Shown: one piece after another, positions 1 to 7,958 of the stretch
How positions within the stretch are numbered: the first letter of the stretch is position 1
Layout: the number at the start of each line of letters is the position of its first letter
Source of the DNA: Hyphomonadaceae bacterium
GTDB taxonomy: Bacteria > Pseudomonadota > Alphaproteobacteria > Caulobacterales > Aquidulcibacteraceae
Length of the DNA stretch: 64,000 nt
Direction of reading: 5' to 3'
NCBI GenBank assembly: GCA_009773395.1
Contig: WRPI01000006.1
Location: 92,305 to 156,304, forward strand
Notes under the pieces: model-generated
The model's database searches: none
What the model was told of the DNA's origin: nothing
Seen by the model: only the letters and a program-made list of their open reading frames with translations
Translations under genes and position numbers: made by a program

Positions 1-57
1 GGGCAGGTCAGTGGATTTAATCATAACAAATATCAATTTCTGAAGCGGTTTTACTTC

Positions 58-219
58 TAGAGCAAGAAAGGTTCAAGAGGGCTTGATTTGGCGCAGGAGT
101 TTTGCGCGGGTTTCAAGGCAATTATCGCAGGAAATATCGGGATATTTTCAAGATAATTACCGCCGAAAATTGTGCAAAAGAACAAGTCAAAGCGAGCCCT
201 CTTGAGCCTTTCTGCTCTA
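58..219. mobile_element. MITE-like palindromic element, copy A (162 bp)
   Basis: No coding capacity is apparent. The two ends form a long imperfect inverted repeat: about 32 bp from 58 inward match the reverse complement of the right end at roughly 29 of 32 positions with one gap. Both termini read TAGAGCA/TGCTCTA. A second nested inverted repeat (AATTATC at 120-126, GATAATT at 152-158) lies in the middle. If the outermost TA on each side is read as a target duplication, this has the layout of a non-autonomous element mobilised by an IS630/Tc1-mariner-type transposase (inference). Copy B at 4172-4335 has the same termini and nearly the same length. The right end supplies the TAG stop of the PAS gene. 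Confidence 0.65.
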
Positions 220-687
220 TTTAACCTGCTGTAAAACTTGGTCAAACGCCCATTTTGGCGCCCTCGAACCCGCTACGCTCAGATCTAGACCTAATACTTG
301 CTCGACGCAGCCATTTTGCCCTAAGGGCAGCCTTAGCCATACCCGAACTCGGTTCGAACCGTCCAATTGCACAGCGCCAGCCATTGGAATTTTTGCATTG
401 GCCACTGCTCTAATGGTATCCAGAGAACCAGCTATTCCAGTTTTCGTCAGGATTTCGCTTGGGTTATCACCGAACACATCGCGCAAACCCGAGCCAGTCA
501 AACGAACCTTTGGCGATAATTGCTGACCGCAAAATTCGACCAACGAAAGATACGGCAATAAGGGGCCGATGGCACAAATTGAAAATGCAGATCGGCTTGG
601 CATAATTTGGTCGGTCGCCGCGATGCGCCAAACATCGTAAAGAAAAATTTGCTCTTCCAACAGCAGTTGAGAACGAAATTTCGGCAC
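217..687 (-). CDS. PAS domain protein (PAS_5 type)
   Basis: 156-residue single-domain protein resembling the PAS_5 family common in Alphaproteobacteria, some members of which take part in cell-cycle or polar signalling. The segment from about residue 28 (MPSRSAF, then IGPLLPYLSLVEF) followed by RLTGSGLRDVFG is the usual opening of this family: a Pro-Ser/Arg-rich entry, an LP-x-L-x-LVE strand, then an RLxGxxL helix with an acidic Phe-Gly motif. No kinase or output domain is attached, so it probably works through a partner. The start is GTG with an AGGGGG ribosome site about seven bases upstream. The stop codon is the TAG at the right end of the MITE-like element. The 213 bases upstream (688-900) contain only a short GAGTC/GACTC hairpin. 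Confidence 0.75.
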   Translation of the reverse strand: MPKFRSQLLLEEQIFLYDVWRIAATDQIMPSRSAFSICAIGPLLPYLSLVEFCGQQLSPKVRLTGSGLRDVFGDNPSEILTKTGIAGSLDTIRAVANAKIPMAGAVQLDGSNRVRVWLRLPLGQNGCVEQVLGLDLSVAGSRAPKWAFDQVLQQVK

Positions 688-900
688 CGATAAACCCCCT
701 GTTAATGTTCTTATCGGTGATTTGGTGCGAATCGCGCAAGAGTCTAGGACTCATTTCAATAAAAATAATTCAGTTTTGCTGCTTTTATTTGTTTCGCTAC
801 CGAAATGAAGTTTATTTTACTTGGAGTTACAAATAACCCAAAATTTGACTCAGATTCTATGCTAATCCTTGTCTTGCTTAATTCTTGCGAGTTTAGGTGA

Positions 901-2130
901 TTATTGACGAAAAACCAAATGCGACATCCGCGCTGAAACCGAAAAATCCATGATTTCATCACCATCTTGGAGCTTAGCGGCCAGCACAGGTGACATCGCA
1001 GATGTTAGTGCCCAGTTCCAATATCTTAACACAGTTTGCGCGCGGTTAGTTGATATTGAATCGAAAACCAAACGGGTTCTCGTATAGGCTGGGTCTGGTT
1101 CGGCGTCACTGCCAAGTGGTCGCCTTAAGCCGCGCCACAATGCCATCAAATAGAACCGCTTTAGGCCAGTTGCTTTACACAATATGGCAATCGCTTCACC
1201 GCCTGGATCTGACAGAATTTGCGCGCTACATGCCGGCTTTATGCCAGAAAGAAACGCGATTTCCGTTAGTGTTTCCATATTGAAATCACGCTCCAAAGCT
1301 TCAATGGCACCTTCTAGACTTCCAAATGGGCTTTTTTCTGCTGCGGCACGGTTTCTTTGCCGCCTTTCAATGAATTGCAGGCTTTTGCGCACTAATGGAT
1401 CTTGCCAGCTTTCTTTTGCTGCGCGTGGAAATAGGTCCTGTGCGGCTTCAAGCAAAGTAATACGTTCAACAGCAAAGCGTTGCAAAATCCGTTTACGGCC
1501 TTCCTCATCGGCCCACCAAAACATTGTCAGCGCTTGTGAGGGTTTAATTTCCGGACGCTTGAGCAATAATGGAACTAATGATAGCTCACTTTTGGACATC
1601 GCCGTGATTTTTTCAGTGGCTGGATGCGCAAGCTTTGAACCTTCATTCTTGAGCAAAGCGATACATACTTCCAATTCTTCATATTCTGCCAATACGTCCG
1701 AAACCACCTCATTGACCAATTTGCGCTGCGCAATTAGCAAGCGATGTTCAGTAGTTACGTTAGGCGATGTGGCAACTGCAATCAAATCCGAATCATTAAA
1801 GCTTGTGCAAATTTGAATAAGCGGAGTCGCGACTTCAATATCATCGCGCGCAAGAAAGCGAAGCAATAAAGATGGCGCATCGTGCAATAGTGAAATCCGC
1901 TCGGCGCAGCGAACCCTTGTAGCCACATCGCATTCGCGCAACATCTCAATCAAGAGATCCGCTGCCATATGGCGCTCTTGCGGGCTTATTCTGGAAGATG
2001 GAAGCCCTACAACGTCTTGAAGTCTACGAAAAAGTGCGGCACGGGTTCGCTGTGGGCCGTCATTGGTAAGCCCAAGTTCTTCGCCCAGCATCGCAGGCGC
2101 TTCGCCAATTTCTATTTCAAACTCGTGCAT
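901..2130 (-). CDS. DUF2336 domain-containing protein
   Basis: 409 residues, matching the alphaproteobacterial DUF2336 family in length and character: a mostly alpha-helical protein of HEAT-like helical pairs (for instance residues 50-150, rich in LxxLL and AERI-type helices) followed by a conserved region with FWWADEEGRKRILQRF (about 205-220) and a helical C-terminal half ending in the ALWRGLRRP region. No signal peptide or membrane segment is seen, so it should be cytoplasmic. The biochemical function of the family is not established. The gene is on the same strand as the PAS gene but separated by 213 bases, so a common operon is uncertain. Start ATG at 2130; no strong ribosome site is visible. 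Confidence 0.8.
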   Translation of the reverse strand: MHEFEIEIGEAPAMLGEELGLTNDGPQRTRAALFRRLQDVVGLPSSRISPQERHMAADLLIEMLRECDVATRVRCAERISLLHDAPSLLLRFLARDDIEVATPLIQICTSFNDSDLIAVATSPNVTTEHRLLIAQRKLVNEVVSDVLAEYEELEVCIALLKNEGSKLAHPATEKITAMSKSELSLVPLLLKRPEIKPSQALTMFWWADEEGRKRILQRFAVERITLLEAAQDLFPRAAKESWQDPLVRKSLQFIERRQRNRAAAEKSPFGSLEGAIEALERDFNMETLTEIAFLSGIKPACSAQILSDPGGEAIAILCKATGLKRFYLMALWRGLRRPLGSDAEPDPAYTRTRLVFDSISTNRAQTVLRYWNWALTSAMSPVLAAKLQDGDEIMDFSVSARMSHLVFRQ

Positions 2131-2321
2131 ATGATACTCAAAGCGATAATTCGCGCCATCAATATCGGCTGAACTGGTTAAAATATTGTGTCGAAACTGG
2201 CATTGCGAGCGGCCGCTATTTACTGATTGGTAACATTATTCGCGGGTAAGGTTGGCGATTTTACTTGCGAACCATTCGCAAACAAGCTAGATGATTTGGA
2301 GTTAGCAAGTTAGGAAAATGA

Positions 2322-2990
2322 ATGATGAGAATCGGAAATATTAATGCCACCTTTGCCGTTGTTTTGACATCTGGCTTATTGGGTTGCGCTTCGACCACCC
2401 CAACAGGGACAAACAGCGTCGCTGTTAACACAGTTCAAAACGCTGCGGCTGTCAGCGCCGCTGCCATTATCGGTGCGCAGCCATCTGGAATTTACGCAGT
2501 TGAACCAACCCACACCAGTTTGGTCTGGCGGGTTCCCCATTTTGGGCTTTCCAATTATACGGCGCGCCTTACCACAATTTCTGGTTCCATTGAGTTCGAC
2601 GCAGCAAATCCGACAAGATCTACTGTTAATGTCACTGTTGATCCTAATTCTGTGTCAACTACATTGCCGACGTTCGATACTGAAATTGCCACCAACGCAT
2701 TCCACAGCGATCAATTCCCAACTATAAATTTTGTTTCGACCAATCTGCAGCTGACTGGCGAGAAAAGCGGTACGATGACTGGCAATTTGACTTTTCACGG
2801 GCAAACCAAGCCAGTTTCACTTGAGGTGACCTTTAACGGCGCCAATGTAAATCCGTTCACCCGCAAAAACACGCTTGGGTTTTCAGCGCATGGTAAAATT
2901 AAAAGATCTGATTTTGGGGTTACTAAATGGCTGCCATTTGTTGGCGATGACGTTGAAATCATTGTAGAAGCAGAATTTGCTAAACAGTAA
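2322..2990 (+). CDS. YceI family lipoprotein
   Basis: 222 residues. The N-terminus is a lipoprotein signal (hydrophobic stretch ending LLGC, lipid-accepting Cys22). From about residue 57 a YceI/polyisoprenoid-binding lipocalin-like barrel begins (GIYAVEPTHTSLVWRVPHFG) and runs to the C-terminus, with the typical FDTEIATNAFHSDQFPTINF and LTFHGQTKPVSLEVTF strands. YceI proteins bind quinone- or isoprenoid-like lipids in the periplasm. It heads a tight three-gene operon with a cytochrome b561 (24 bases downstream) and a second yceI, suggesting a quinone-linked periplasmic or membrane redox function (inference). Confidence 0.9.
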   Translation: MMRIGNINATFAVVLTSGLLGCASTTPTGTNSVAVNTVQNAAAVSAAAIIGAQPSGIYAVEPTHTSLVWRVPHFGLSNYTARLTTISGSIEFDAANPTRSTVNVTVDPNSVSTTLPTFDTEIATNAFHSDQFPTINFVSTNLQLTGEKSGTMTGNLTFHGQTKPVSLEVTFNGANVNPFTRKNTLGFSAHGKIKRSDFGVTKWLPFVGDDVEIIVEAEFAKQ

Positions 2991-3014
2991 TTTTGATGAA
3001 GTTGGGATTTACTT

Positions 3015-3578
3015 ATGACTACTGCAACAAACCAGAACCGCTATAGTCTGGTCGCAATTGGCTTTCATTGGCTTATTTTTGGGCTTTTGGTTTGGCAAGT
3101 CGCGATTGGCTGGTCAATGGAAGACCTAAAAGGCGCGGCAAAAATTGCGCCAATGCAATTGCATAAAAGCATGGGTTTTACGATTTTGCTATTATCAATT
3201 GCGCGCCTTGGCTGGCGCATTAAGAACCTAGGGCCACCACCGCCACCAAATATGAAGGATTGGGAACTTAAACTATTGAAAATCACGCATTTGGCTTTCT
3301 ATGCTTTGCTTATTGGTATTCCGTTCTTAGGTTGGGTATTGATTTCTACGTCATCTTACCGTTTTCCAACTTTGTTTTGGGGCATGTTTGAATGGCCAAC
3401 TTTGCCATTACAAGACCTGAACTTTACCAAGCCACTGCATGAAGCCGCTGAATTTGGTCATTCAAAATTTGTATGGCTTGGCATTTTATTAATGATTTTA
3501 CATGTAGCCGCCGCAATTAAGCACCAATTCATTGATAAAGATGGCGTGTTAGCGCGCATGCTGCCGTTTTTGAAATAA
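3015..3578 (+). CDS. cytochrome b561 family protein
   Basis: 187 residues with four predicted membrane helices (about 12-31, 52-66, 92-112, 153-170). Histidines His18 in helix 1, His50 just before helix 2, and His149/His163 around helix 4 are candidates for the b-heme ligands of bacterial b561 proteins, which move electrons between quinol and an acceptor such as oxygen or superoxide. It sits between two yceI genes, four bases before the downstream one. The b561-YceI pairing is widespread and is generally taken as a lipid/quinone redox module, though the physiological substrate is not settled. Start ATG at 3015. Confidence 0.9.
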   Translation: MTTATNQNRYSLVAIGFHWLIFGLLVWQVAIGWSMEDLKGAAKIAPMQLHKSMGFTILLLSIARLGWRIKNLGPPPPPNMKDWELKLLKITHLAFYALLIGIPFLGWVLISTSSYRFPTLFWGMFEWPTLPLQDLNFTKPLHEAAEFGHSKFVWLGILLMILHVAAAIKHQFIDKDGVLARMLPFLK

Positions 3579-3581
3579 TAA

Positions 3582-4181
3582 ATGACAAACCGAAAATCCA
3601 TTTTAGTATTTTTGCTCGCGCTGTTTTCTTGCCTGAATTTTTTGGCTGGCAATGGTTTAGCGGCAACAAAAGCTACTTCCATCGTGCCGCAATGGCAAGT
3701 CAATGCGCCAAGATCCTCGATTTCTTGGGCAACCACTTGGGCGGGGCAAAATATCAGTGGGAACTTTGCAAATTTTGAAGCAGCTATAAGATTCGACCCC
3801 GCCAATTTGGGCGCTTCAAGCGTGGTGGCGACAATTCCAATGTCATCAGTTCGTAGCCCAAGTCGCGAAGCCATGGAAAACCTCCCGCTAGCAGATTGGT
3901 TTAATGTTCGCCAATTCCCAACTGCACGTTTTGAAGCGACAAATTTTCGTTTCGTGAGCGGGAATAATTATATTGCAAACGGAACCCTAAATATCAAAGG
4001 CGTTAGGTATAATCTTGCTTTGCCTTTCAGCCTCAATATAAATGGCAATGTGGCGACGATGGATGCGCGGACGACACTTGACAGAGTTAATTTGAAAATT
4101 GGATTGGATTCAGATTCCTCGGCGGAATGGGTTGCGAGACAAGTGCAAGTCAATATTCACATTGTGGCGACTAGAGCGTAA
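3582..4181 (+). CDS. YceI family periplasmic protein
   Basis: 199 residues: a classical signal peptide (hydrophobic residues 6-27, probable cleavage after the LAA motif) followed by a YceI domain starting at about residue 37 (WQVNAPRSSISWATTWAG) and ending in an IHIVA strand. It differs from its upstream paralogue in being secreted rather than lipidated, so the operon encodes one anchored and one soluble YceI around a membrane cytochrome. The reading frame runs into MITE-like copy B: the last two amino acids and the TAA stop come from the left end of that element, so the native C-terminus may have been slightly different. Confidence 0.88.
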   Translation: MTNRKSILVFLLALFSCLNFLAGNGLAATKATSIVPQWQVNAPRSSISWATTWAGQNISGNFANFEAAIRFDPANLGASSVVATIPMSSVRSPSREAMENLPLADWFNVRQFPTARFEATNFRFVSGNNYIANGTLNIKGVRYNLALPFSLNINGNVATMDARTTLDRVNLKIGLDSDSSAEWVARQVQVNIHIVATRA

Positions 4182-4335
4182 CAAATCCAAAATGACTCGT
4201 TTAGCCGCGCCCTTTTGCACGATTAATACCGCTAATTGCTTGGCAAATAATCCATTATTCACCGCGCAACTAACGATATTATTCGCACAAAATTGCTGCA
4301 GCAAAATCAAGTCATTTTGAATTTGCTACGCTCTA
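4172..4335. mobile_element. MITE-like palindromic element, copy B (164 bp)
   Basis: Terminal inverted repeats of about 28 bp, matching at 25 positions, with ends TAGAGCGTA and TACGCTCTA. Like copy A it starts TAGAGC and ends GCTCTA, and internal stretches also match copy A in inverse orientation (CTTTTGCAC followed by A or G then ATT; a CTGC...AAATCAAG block near one end), so the two are diverged members of one family. It lies exactly between the convergent ends of the second yceI gene and the small membrane-protein gene and provides stop codons to both. No ORF of its own is credible. Confidence 0.65.
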
Positions 4336-4677
4336 AATAAAATACTTCCGCTGATCAAACGCCCAAAAGAAAAACGCCGCGACAATCAATAAATAATACG
4401 GTTCGGCAGTAACTTCAAACCAGCTCCCAGTTGATATTTCTGCCATTTCAGTTTTCATTATTTCCACGGAAGTTGGCAACAATAATCCAGCCGCAATCAC
4501 AAATACGCTCAATATTATTGGTGCAAAAAATTGGAAAAATAGACCGAGAGAATCAGAAGATTCTATCGCAGATATGGTCTTGGCAACAAAAGCGGCGTCA
4601 GATTGCGCTGACAATCTTCTTTCACGCTCGAATAGGCTCCGAATTTCTCGATCGATTTTTGTGTCAATTTCATCCAT
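4333..4677 (-). CDS. small membrane protein downstream of ECF sigma factor
   Basis: 114 residues, not a recognised family. The first 40 residues are charged and helical. Two membrane helices follow (about 46-67 and 93-107). The start codon overlaps the end of the ECF sigma gene by eight bases, so the two are translationally coupled. That position and the short cytoplasmic N-terminal helix followed by membrane segments fit an anti-sigma-like or sensory partner, but no zinc-binding anti-sigma motif (HxxxCxxC) is present, so the role is inference from context. The stop codon is the TAG at the end of MITE-like copy B; the original C-terminus may have been altered by that insertion. Confidence 0.6.
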   Translation of the reverse strand: MDEIDTKIDREIRSLFERERRLSAQSDAAFVAKTISAIESSDSLGLFFQFFAPIILSVFVIAAGLLLPTSVEIMKTEMAEISTGSWFEVTAEPYYLLIVAAFFFWAFDQRKYFI

Positions 4678-5245
4678 TGCTCGATTCCTCCACTATCTTC
4701 TCACCTTTCAGCAAGAAGGCAATTTGGGTTCTGGCCCGATTTATTATGCTCTTGACGCTACCAAGTGGCATTTCCATTATATTGGATATTTCCGCATGCG
4801 AAAAGCCGTCACCGTAAAACATCTCTAAAACCGCGGCATGTTGGGGCTCGAAATGCCGCAAAATTCGCTCTAATTCTCTGCGCAACTCTGAATCCGAACC
4901 GCCAATATTGGCCACTTCTTGTAACTCCAACCAGGATTTATCTCTTGCAGCTCTTGATTTAGATTTTCGAAGGTCGTCCAAGAAGCAATTGTAACCGATT
5001 GAAAACAACCAAGACCTGAAACTGCTTTTGTTTTGCCATTTTGCCAGATTTTGCCATGCACGTATGAATGCTTCTTGGGATAATTCCTCGGCGTCGCCAT
5101 AGTGCCTGGTTAAGCGCAATAGAAAGCGCCTTAATGGCCCATTATGGCGTTTTATTAATTCTTCAAAGGCTCTAGTGGCGCCACCAATTGATAGCGCCAC
5201 TAATAATTCGTCGGGATGTAAACCCAAAGGGTTAGGTCGCCTCAT
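4670..5245 (-). CDS. ECF-type RNA polymerase sigma factor
   Basis: 191 residues with the two ECF domains. Sigma-2 covers about residues 26-95 (FEELIKRHNGPLRRFLLRLT, then DAEELSQEAFIRAW and the FRSWLFSIGYN segment). Sigma-4 covers about 126-178 (a helix-turn-helix containing GFSHAEISNIMEMPLGSVKS). It would direct RNA polymerase to a small stress or envelope regulon. It is the middle gene of a three-gene minus-strand module: a DUF6249-type membrane protein 21 bases upstream and an overlapping two-helix membrane protein downstream, either of which could hold or sense for it. No autoregulatory promoter could be identified by eye. Confidence 0.9.
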   Translation of the reverse strand: MRRPNPLGLHPDELLVALSIGGATRAFEELIKRHNGPLRRFLLRLTRHYGDAEELSQEAFIRAWQNLAKWQNKSSFRSWLFSIGYNCFLDDLRKSKSRAARDKSWLELQEVANIGGSDSELRRELERILRHFEPQHAAVLEMFYGDGFSHAEISNIMEMPLGSVKSIINRARTQIAFLLKGEKIVEESSNG

Positions 5246-5266
5246 GCCTAATTCAATGCCTAAATA

Positions 5267-5656
5267 TTATCCTTCACTTTTTGGCAAATTAGAGCGAATT
5301 TTCCAAGAAACCAAATTGCCCGCCCCCATCATACCAACCACTATTCCAATTACCGCCAAAATGGTCGAGAAATCTTCATCAAAACTAACAAAATTGCAAA
5401 ATGCGGCTGATATTATGAAACCAAGGCCAGTTGCAACACCTTGGAGGCCAATTCGCAAATCGCCCTCGGGGGTATTACTCGGCTTTGCCGCCAGCGCCCT
5501 AACCGTATTTTCGTCTAAGTGTTGACCAGCTGCTATTGCAGCGCGCAAAGTTTCTTGCCCGGCCGCGCGCGCTTTCCAAGCCATATAGGCCATTAGCGAT
5601 ATAGTCGCGCCCATTACCAAAAATAGCGTTACTGGTATTATGTTATGATCTTCCAT
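5267..5656 (-). CDS. DUF6249-like small membrane protein
   Basis: 129 residues with three hydrophobic segments (about 7-27, 70-89 and 97-117) and a short cytoplasmic helix between the first and second. The arrangement resembles the DUF6249 family, whose function is unknown and which is often found beside ECF sigma factor genes. It is the first gene of the module; a clear AAGGAGAG ribosome site precedes the ATG at 5656. Assignment to DUF6249 is by resemblance and gene neighbourhood and should be treated as moderately certain. Confidence 0.65.
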   Translation of the reverse strand: MEDHNIIPVTLFLVMGATISLMAYMAWKARAAGQETLRAAIAAGQHLDENTVRALAAKPSNTPEGDLRIGLQGVATGLGFIISAAFCNFVSFDEDFSTILAVIGIVVGMMGAGNLVSWKIRSNLPKSEG

Positions 5657-5753
5657 TAAATTCTCTCCTTAGTGTAGATATAAGTTAGACGAAGCCAAAG
5701 CGGGTTTTGGATGCACAATTATCAAACTTAATGCACTTGGCACGAGTGCAGCA

Positions 5754-6734
5754 ATGGATTATTGGCACTTTGTGGCAAAAATTCTTTCCCCTTACCCAGA
5801 GAATATCGATTTGGCGCTCGAAATTTTGCGTGGAGGCGGCTCTATCGGCTTGCCGACTGAAACTGTTTATGGCCTTGCAAGCGATGCCACCAACGCAACA
5901 GCGATTGCCAATATTTTTGCCGTTAAAAACCGCCCGCAATTTAACCCATTAATTTCGCATGTATCAGGCCTTGAAATGGCTTTGGAATATGGCGTATTTT
6001 CGGAAATTGCGCAAAAACTTGCAAAAGCGTTTTGGCCTGGGCCATTGACAATTGTTGTGCCGCGGCGTGCAGATTGCGCGATTTGCGATTTGGCGTGTGC
6101 GGGGCTTGAAACTGTGGCGTTGCGCGCGCCAAAGCACCCAGCAGCGCAAGAAATAATCACGCGTTTTGGCAAGCCGATTGCTGCACCAAGCGCCAATATT
6201 TCGGGCAGCATTTCACCAACTTCTGCGAGCGATGTGTTGGCGGAATTGGGCGGCAAAATCGAAATTATTATTGATGGCGGAAATTGTGAAATCGGCCTTG
6301 AAAGCACCGTGGTGGCGGTTATCGGTGATGAAGTAACTTTGCTGCGGCACGGCTCTGTTGGCATTGAAGAATTGGCAAGCGTTGCGGGCGTTGAGGTCAA
6401 CATTGCAAATTTGCACGATGAAAATTCGCCCAAGTCCCCCGGCATGATGTTGCGGCATTATGCACCCAAAACCCAAGTTCGCCTGGATGCGGCAAGTGCA
6501 AGCGAAGACGAAGTTTTCATAAGTTTTGGCACCGCTCCGCCGACCTCAATTGGAAAAATCATTCACTTATCGCCAAGCGGCAACTTAACCGAAGCCGCCG
6601 CTAATTTATATGCCGCATTGCGCGAGGCCGATAAATTAGGCGCAAAAGCCATTGCAATCGCGCCAATTCCAAATATTGGCATTGGTGCGGCGATAAATGA
6701 TAGGCTTGGGCGGGCATCGGATCCGGCCATTTAG
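5754..6734 (+). CDS. tsaC: L-threonylcarbamoyladenylate synthase (TsaC/Sua5)
   Basis: 326 residues, the longer Sua5 form. The YrdC domain (about 15-205) contains the opening GLPTETVYGLASDA and the KNRPQFNPL loop (Lys58, Arg60) that binds nucleotide and bicarbonate, plus the APSANISGSISPTSASDV motif. A C-terminal Sua5 domain (about 230-326) begins at SPGMMLRHYAP. It makes threonylcarbamoyl-AMP from threonine, bicarbonate and ATP for the universal t6A37 modification of ANN-decoding tRNAs. It is transcribed alone or with the DUF2971 gene 26 bases downstream. The ATG at 5754 aligns with the usual family start. Confidence 0.93.
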   Translation: MDYWHFVAKILSPYPENIDLALEILRGGGSIGLPTETVYGLASDATNATAIANIFAVKNRPQFNPLISHVSGLEMALEYGVFSEIAQKLAKAFWPGPLTIVVPRRADCAICDLACAGLETVALRAPKHPAAQEIITRFGKPIAAPSANISGSISPTSASDVLAELGGKIEIIIDGGNCEIGLESTVVAVIGDEVTLLRHGSVGIEELASVAGVEVNIANLHDENSPKSPGMMLRHYAPKTQVRLDAASASEDEVFISFGTAPPTSIGKIIHLSPSGNLTEAAANLYAALREADKLGAKAIAIAPIPNIGIGAAINDRLGRASDPAI

Positions 6735-6760
6735 CGAAGCGGACCCAAACTGGAGACAAT

Positions 6761-7480
6761 ATGGCACTCTACTACTACACTAATTATAAGTATGGAATTG
6801 AAAATATAGAAAAGAAGAGAGTAAAGATCTCAACATTTGAAACCTTAAACGACCCTTTTGAATTAGCCACATTTAAGCAAACAAAGGACATGCGCAACTC
6901 CTTGAAGTTGCTGAGGGAGTCAATTGCCAAAAAACGTGGGCTCGTTTGTCTTTCAAGGACTTGGAAAGATCCATTAATGTGGGGGCACTATGGTGACAGA
7001 TTTACTGGCATCTGCCTTGGCTTTGACGTGTTAGGCCATGAGAGGAAGCTCTTGAAAGTTGACTATGAGATGAACCGGCGAGATCCAGGAGAGCTTGACG
7101 TTAAGGACTTTAGCAATCCAACATTTTGGGAAGCGAGACGATTGCTGAAGACCAAGTATGAAAAATGGGAATATGAACAAGAAGAAAGGCTTATACTAAC
7201 GCTAGTCGACCACGAAAAAGAAATCGTTGAAGGCAAAGATGGTGAAAATGGCACGGACTTATACTTCAAAAAATTTGACTCTGAATTCAAATTGGTCGAA
7301 GTAATTTTTAGTCAAATGGCATTTAGTCGTTGGAAAATGGAGGAAAACAAATTTAAGTACACGGCTAAAAATTTTCTTCCTGAAATAGAATTTAAGGTCG
7401 CTCGAGCTGCTTACACAAAATATGATATTCGAAAAAATAGAACACTGACACCGAAACTTCAGACACTAATTTCAGTTTAA
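6761..7480 (+). CDS. DUF2971 domain-containing protein
   Basis: 239 residues. The pattern YYYTNYKYGIENI, then TFETLNDPFE (about 26-35), CLSRTWKDPLMWGHYGDRFTGICLGFD (about 66-92) and EWEYEQEERL-like (KWEYEQEERL) is the signature of DUF2971, a family of unknown biochemical role frequently encoded in variable regions and defence-rich loci. The opening codons use more AAA/GAA/AGA-type triplets than the surrounding housekeeping genes, which hints at transfer (by eye, not computed). It follows tsaC by 26 bases but has its own weak upstream purine stretch. The 211 bases after it (7481-7691) hold a GTTTGA/TCAAAC hairpin (7517-7534) and nothing else recognisable. Confidence 0.8.
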   Translation: MALYYYTNYKYGIENIEKKRVKISTFETLNDPFELATFKQTKDMRNSLKLLRESIAKKRGLVCLSRTWKDPLMWGHYGDRFTGICLGFDVLGHERKLLKVDYEMNRRDPGELDVKDFSNPTFWEARRLLKTKYEKWEYEQEERLILTLVDHEKEIVEGKDGENGTDLYFKKFDSEFKLVEVIFSQMAFSRWKMEENKFKYTAKNFLPEIEFKVARAAYTKYDIRKNRTLTPKLQTLISV

Positions 7481-7691
7481 AGATAACCATGTAATGTTGA
7501 GCAGCTATTTTGTGCGTTTGAGGTAAGTCAAACTCAGTCCGCAGAAACCGCACAAATAAGCAGATAAACCGTGGAACCCTAGGAAAATGCTTCCGCTTGA
7601 ACAGCGACCGCTCTAAACCCTAATCGCCCTTTCCCAAGCTCCAATAATCCATTAACTAATGCTGGTATTATTGGCCTCGACCGTTACCAAT

Positions 7692-7958
7692 TCACTTCCC
7701 CGCAATCACATCTTGCAATGCCTGCTCAATTCGCGATTGCCAACCCATACCGCCAGCTTTGAAGTGGCTAATCACATTTTCCGATAGGCGAATGGATATT
7801 GGGATTTTCTTGGGTTCTATTTGTTTGCCGCGCGCCCTACGAAGCGCGTTTGCGGCTTCGACCAAACTTTTACCACGGACATCAATGCTTTTGGCAAAAA
7901 TTTCATCGGTCCATTCTGGGTTGTCATTATCAATGATAATTTTCTTAGATTTTGACAT
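7692..7958 (-). CDS. brnA: BrnA family antitoxin
   Basis: 88 residues from the ATG at 7958. The N-terminus has the IDNDNPEWTDEIFAKS motif and the C-terminal half the VPVSIRL-like strand (IPISIRLSENVISHFKAGG, then GWQSRIEQAL), a ribbon-helix-helix fold typical of BrnA. It neutralises BrnT and represses the operon by DNA binding. The gene overlaps the end of brnT by 14 bases, the usual toxin-first order of this module. The open frame extends further upstream (to 8054), but the family start and the overlap favour 7958; a start at 7979 is the alternative. Confidence 0.88.
   Translation of the reverse strand: MSKSKKIIIDNDNPEWTDEIFAKSIDVRGKSLVEAANALRRARGKQIEPKKIPISIRLSENVISHFKAGGMGWQSRIEQALQDVIAGK

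Noticed and set aside
57..245. A 62-codon minus-strand frame over the first MITE-like element
   Set aside because: It lies across the inverted repeat and the 3' end of the PAS gene, with no ribosome site and no domain; coding is a by-product of the palindrome.
1050..1816. Long plus-strand frames opposite the DUF2336 gene
   Set aside because: They are the complementary-strand shadow of a confident gene; codon pattern and lack of ribosome sites argue against them.
7481..7691. Possible third TAGAGC-type MITE (GCTCTA at 7610-7615)
   Set aside because: No matching left end with inverted similarity was found upstream.
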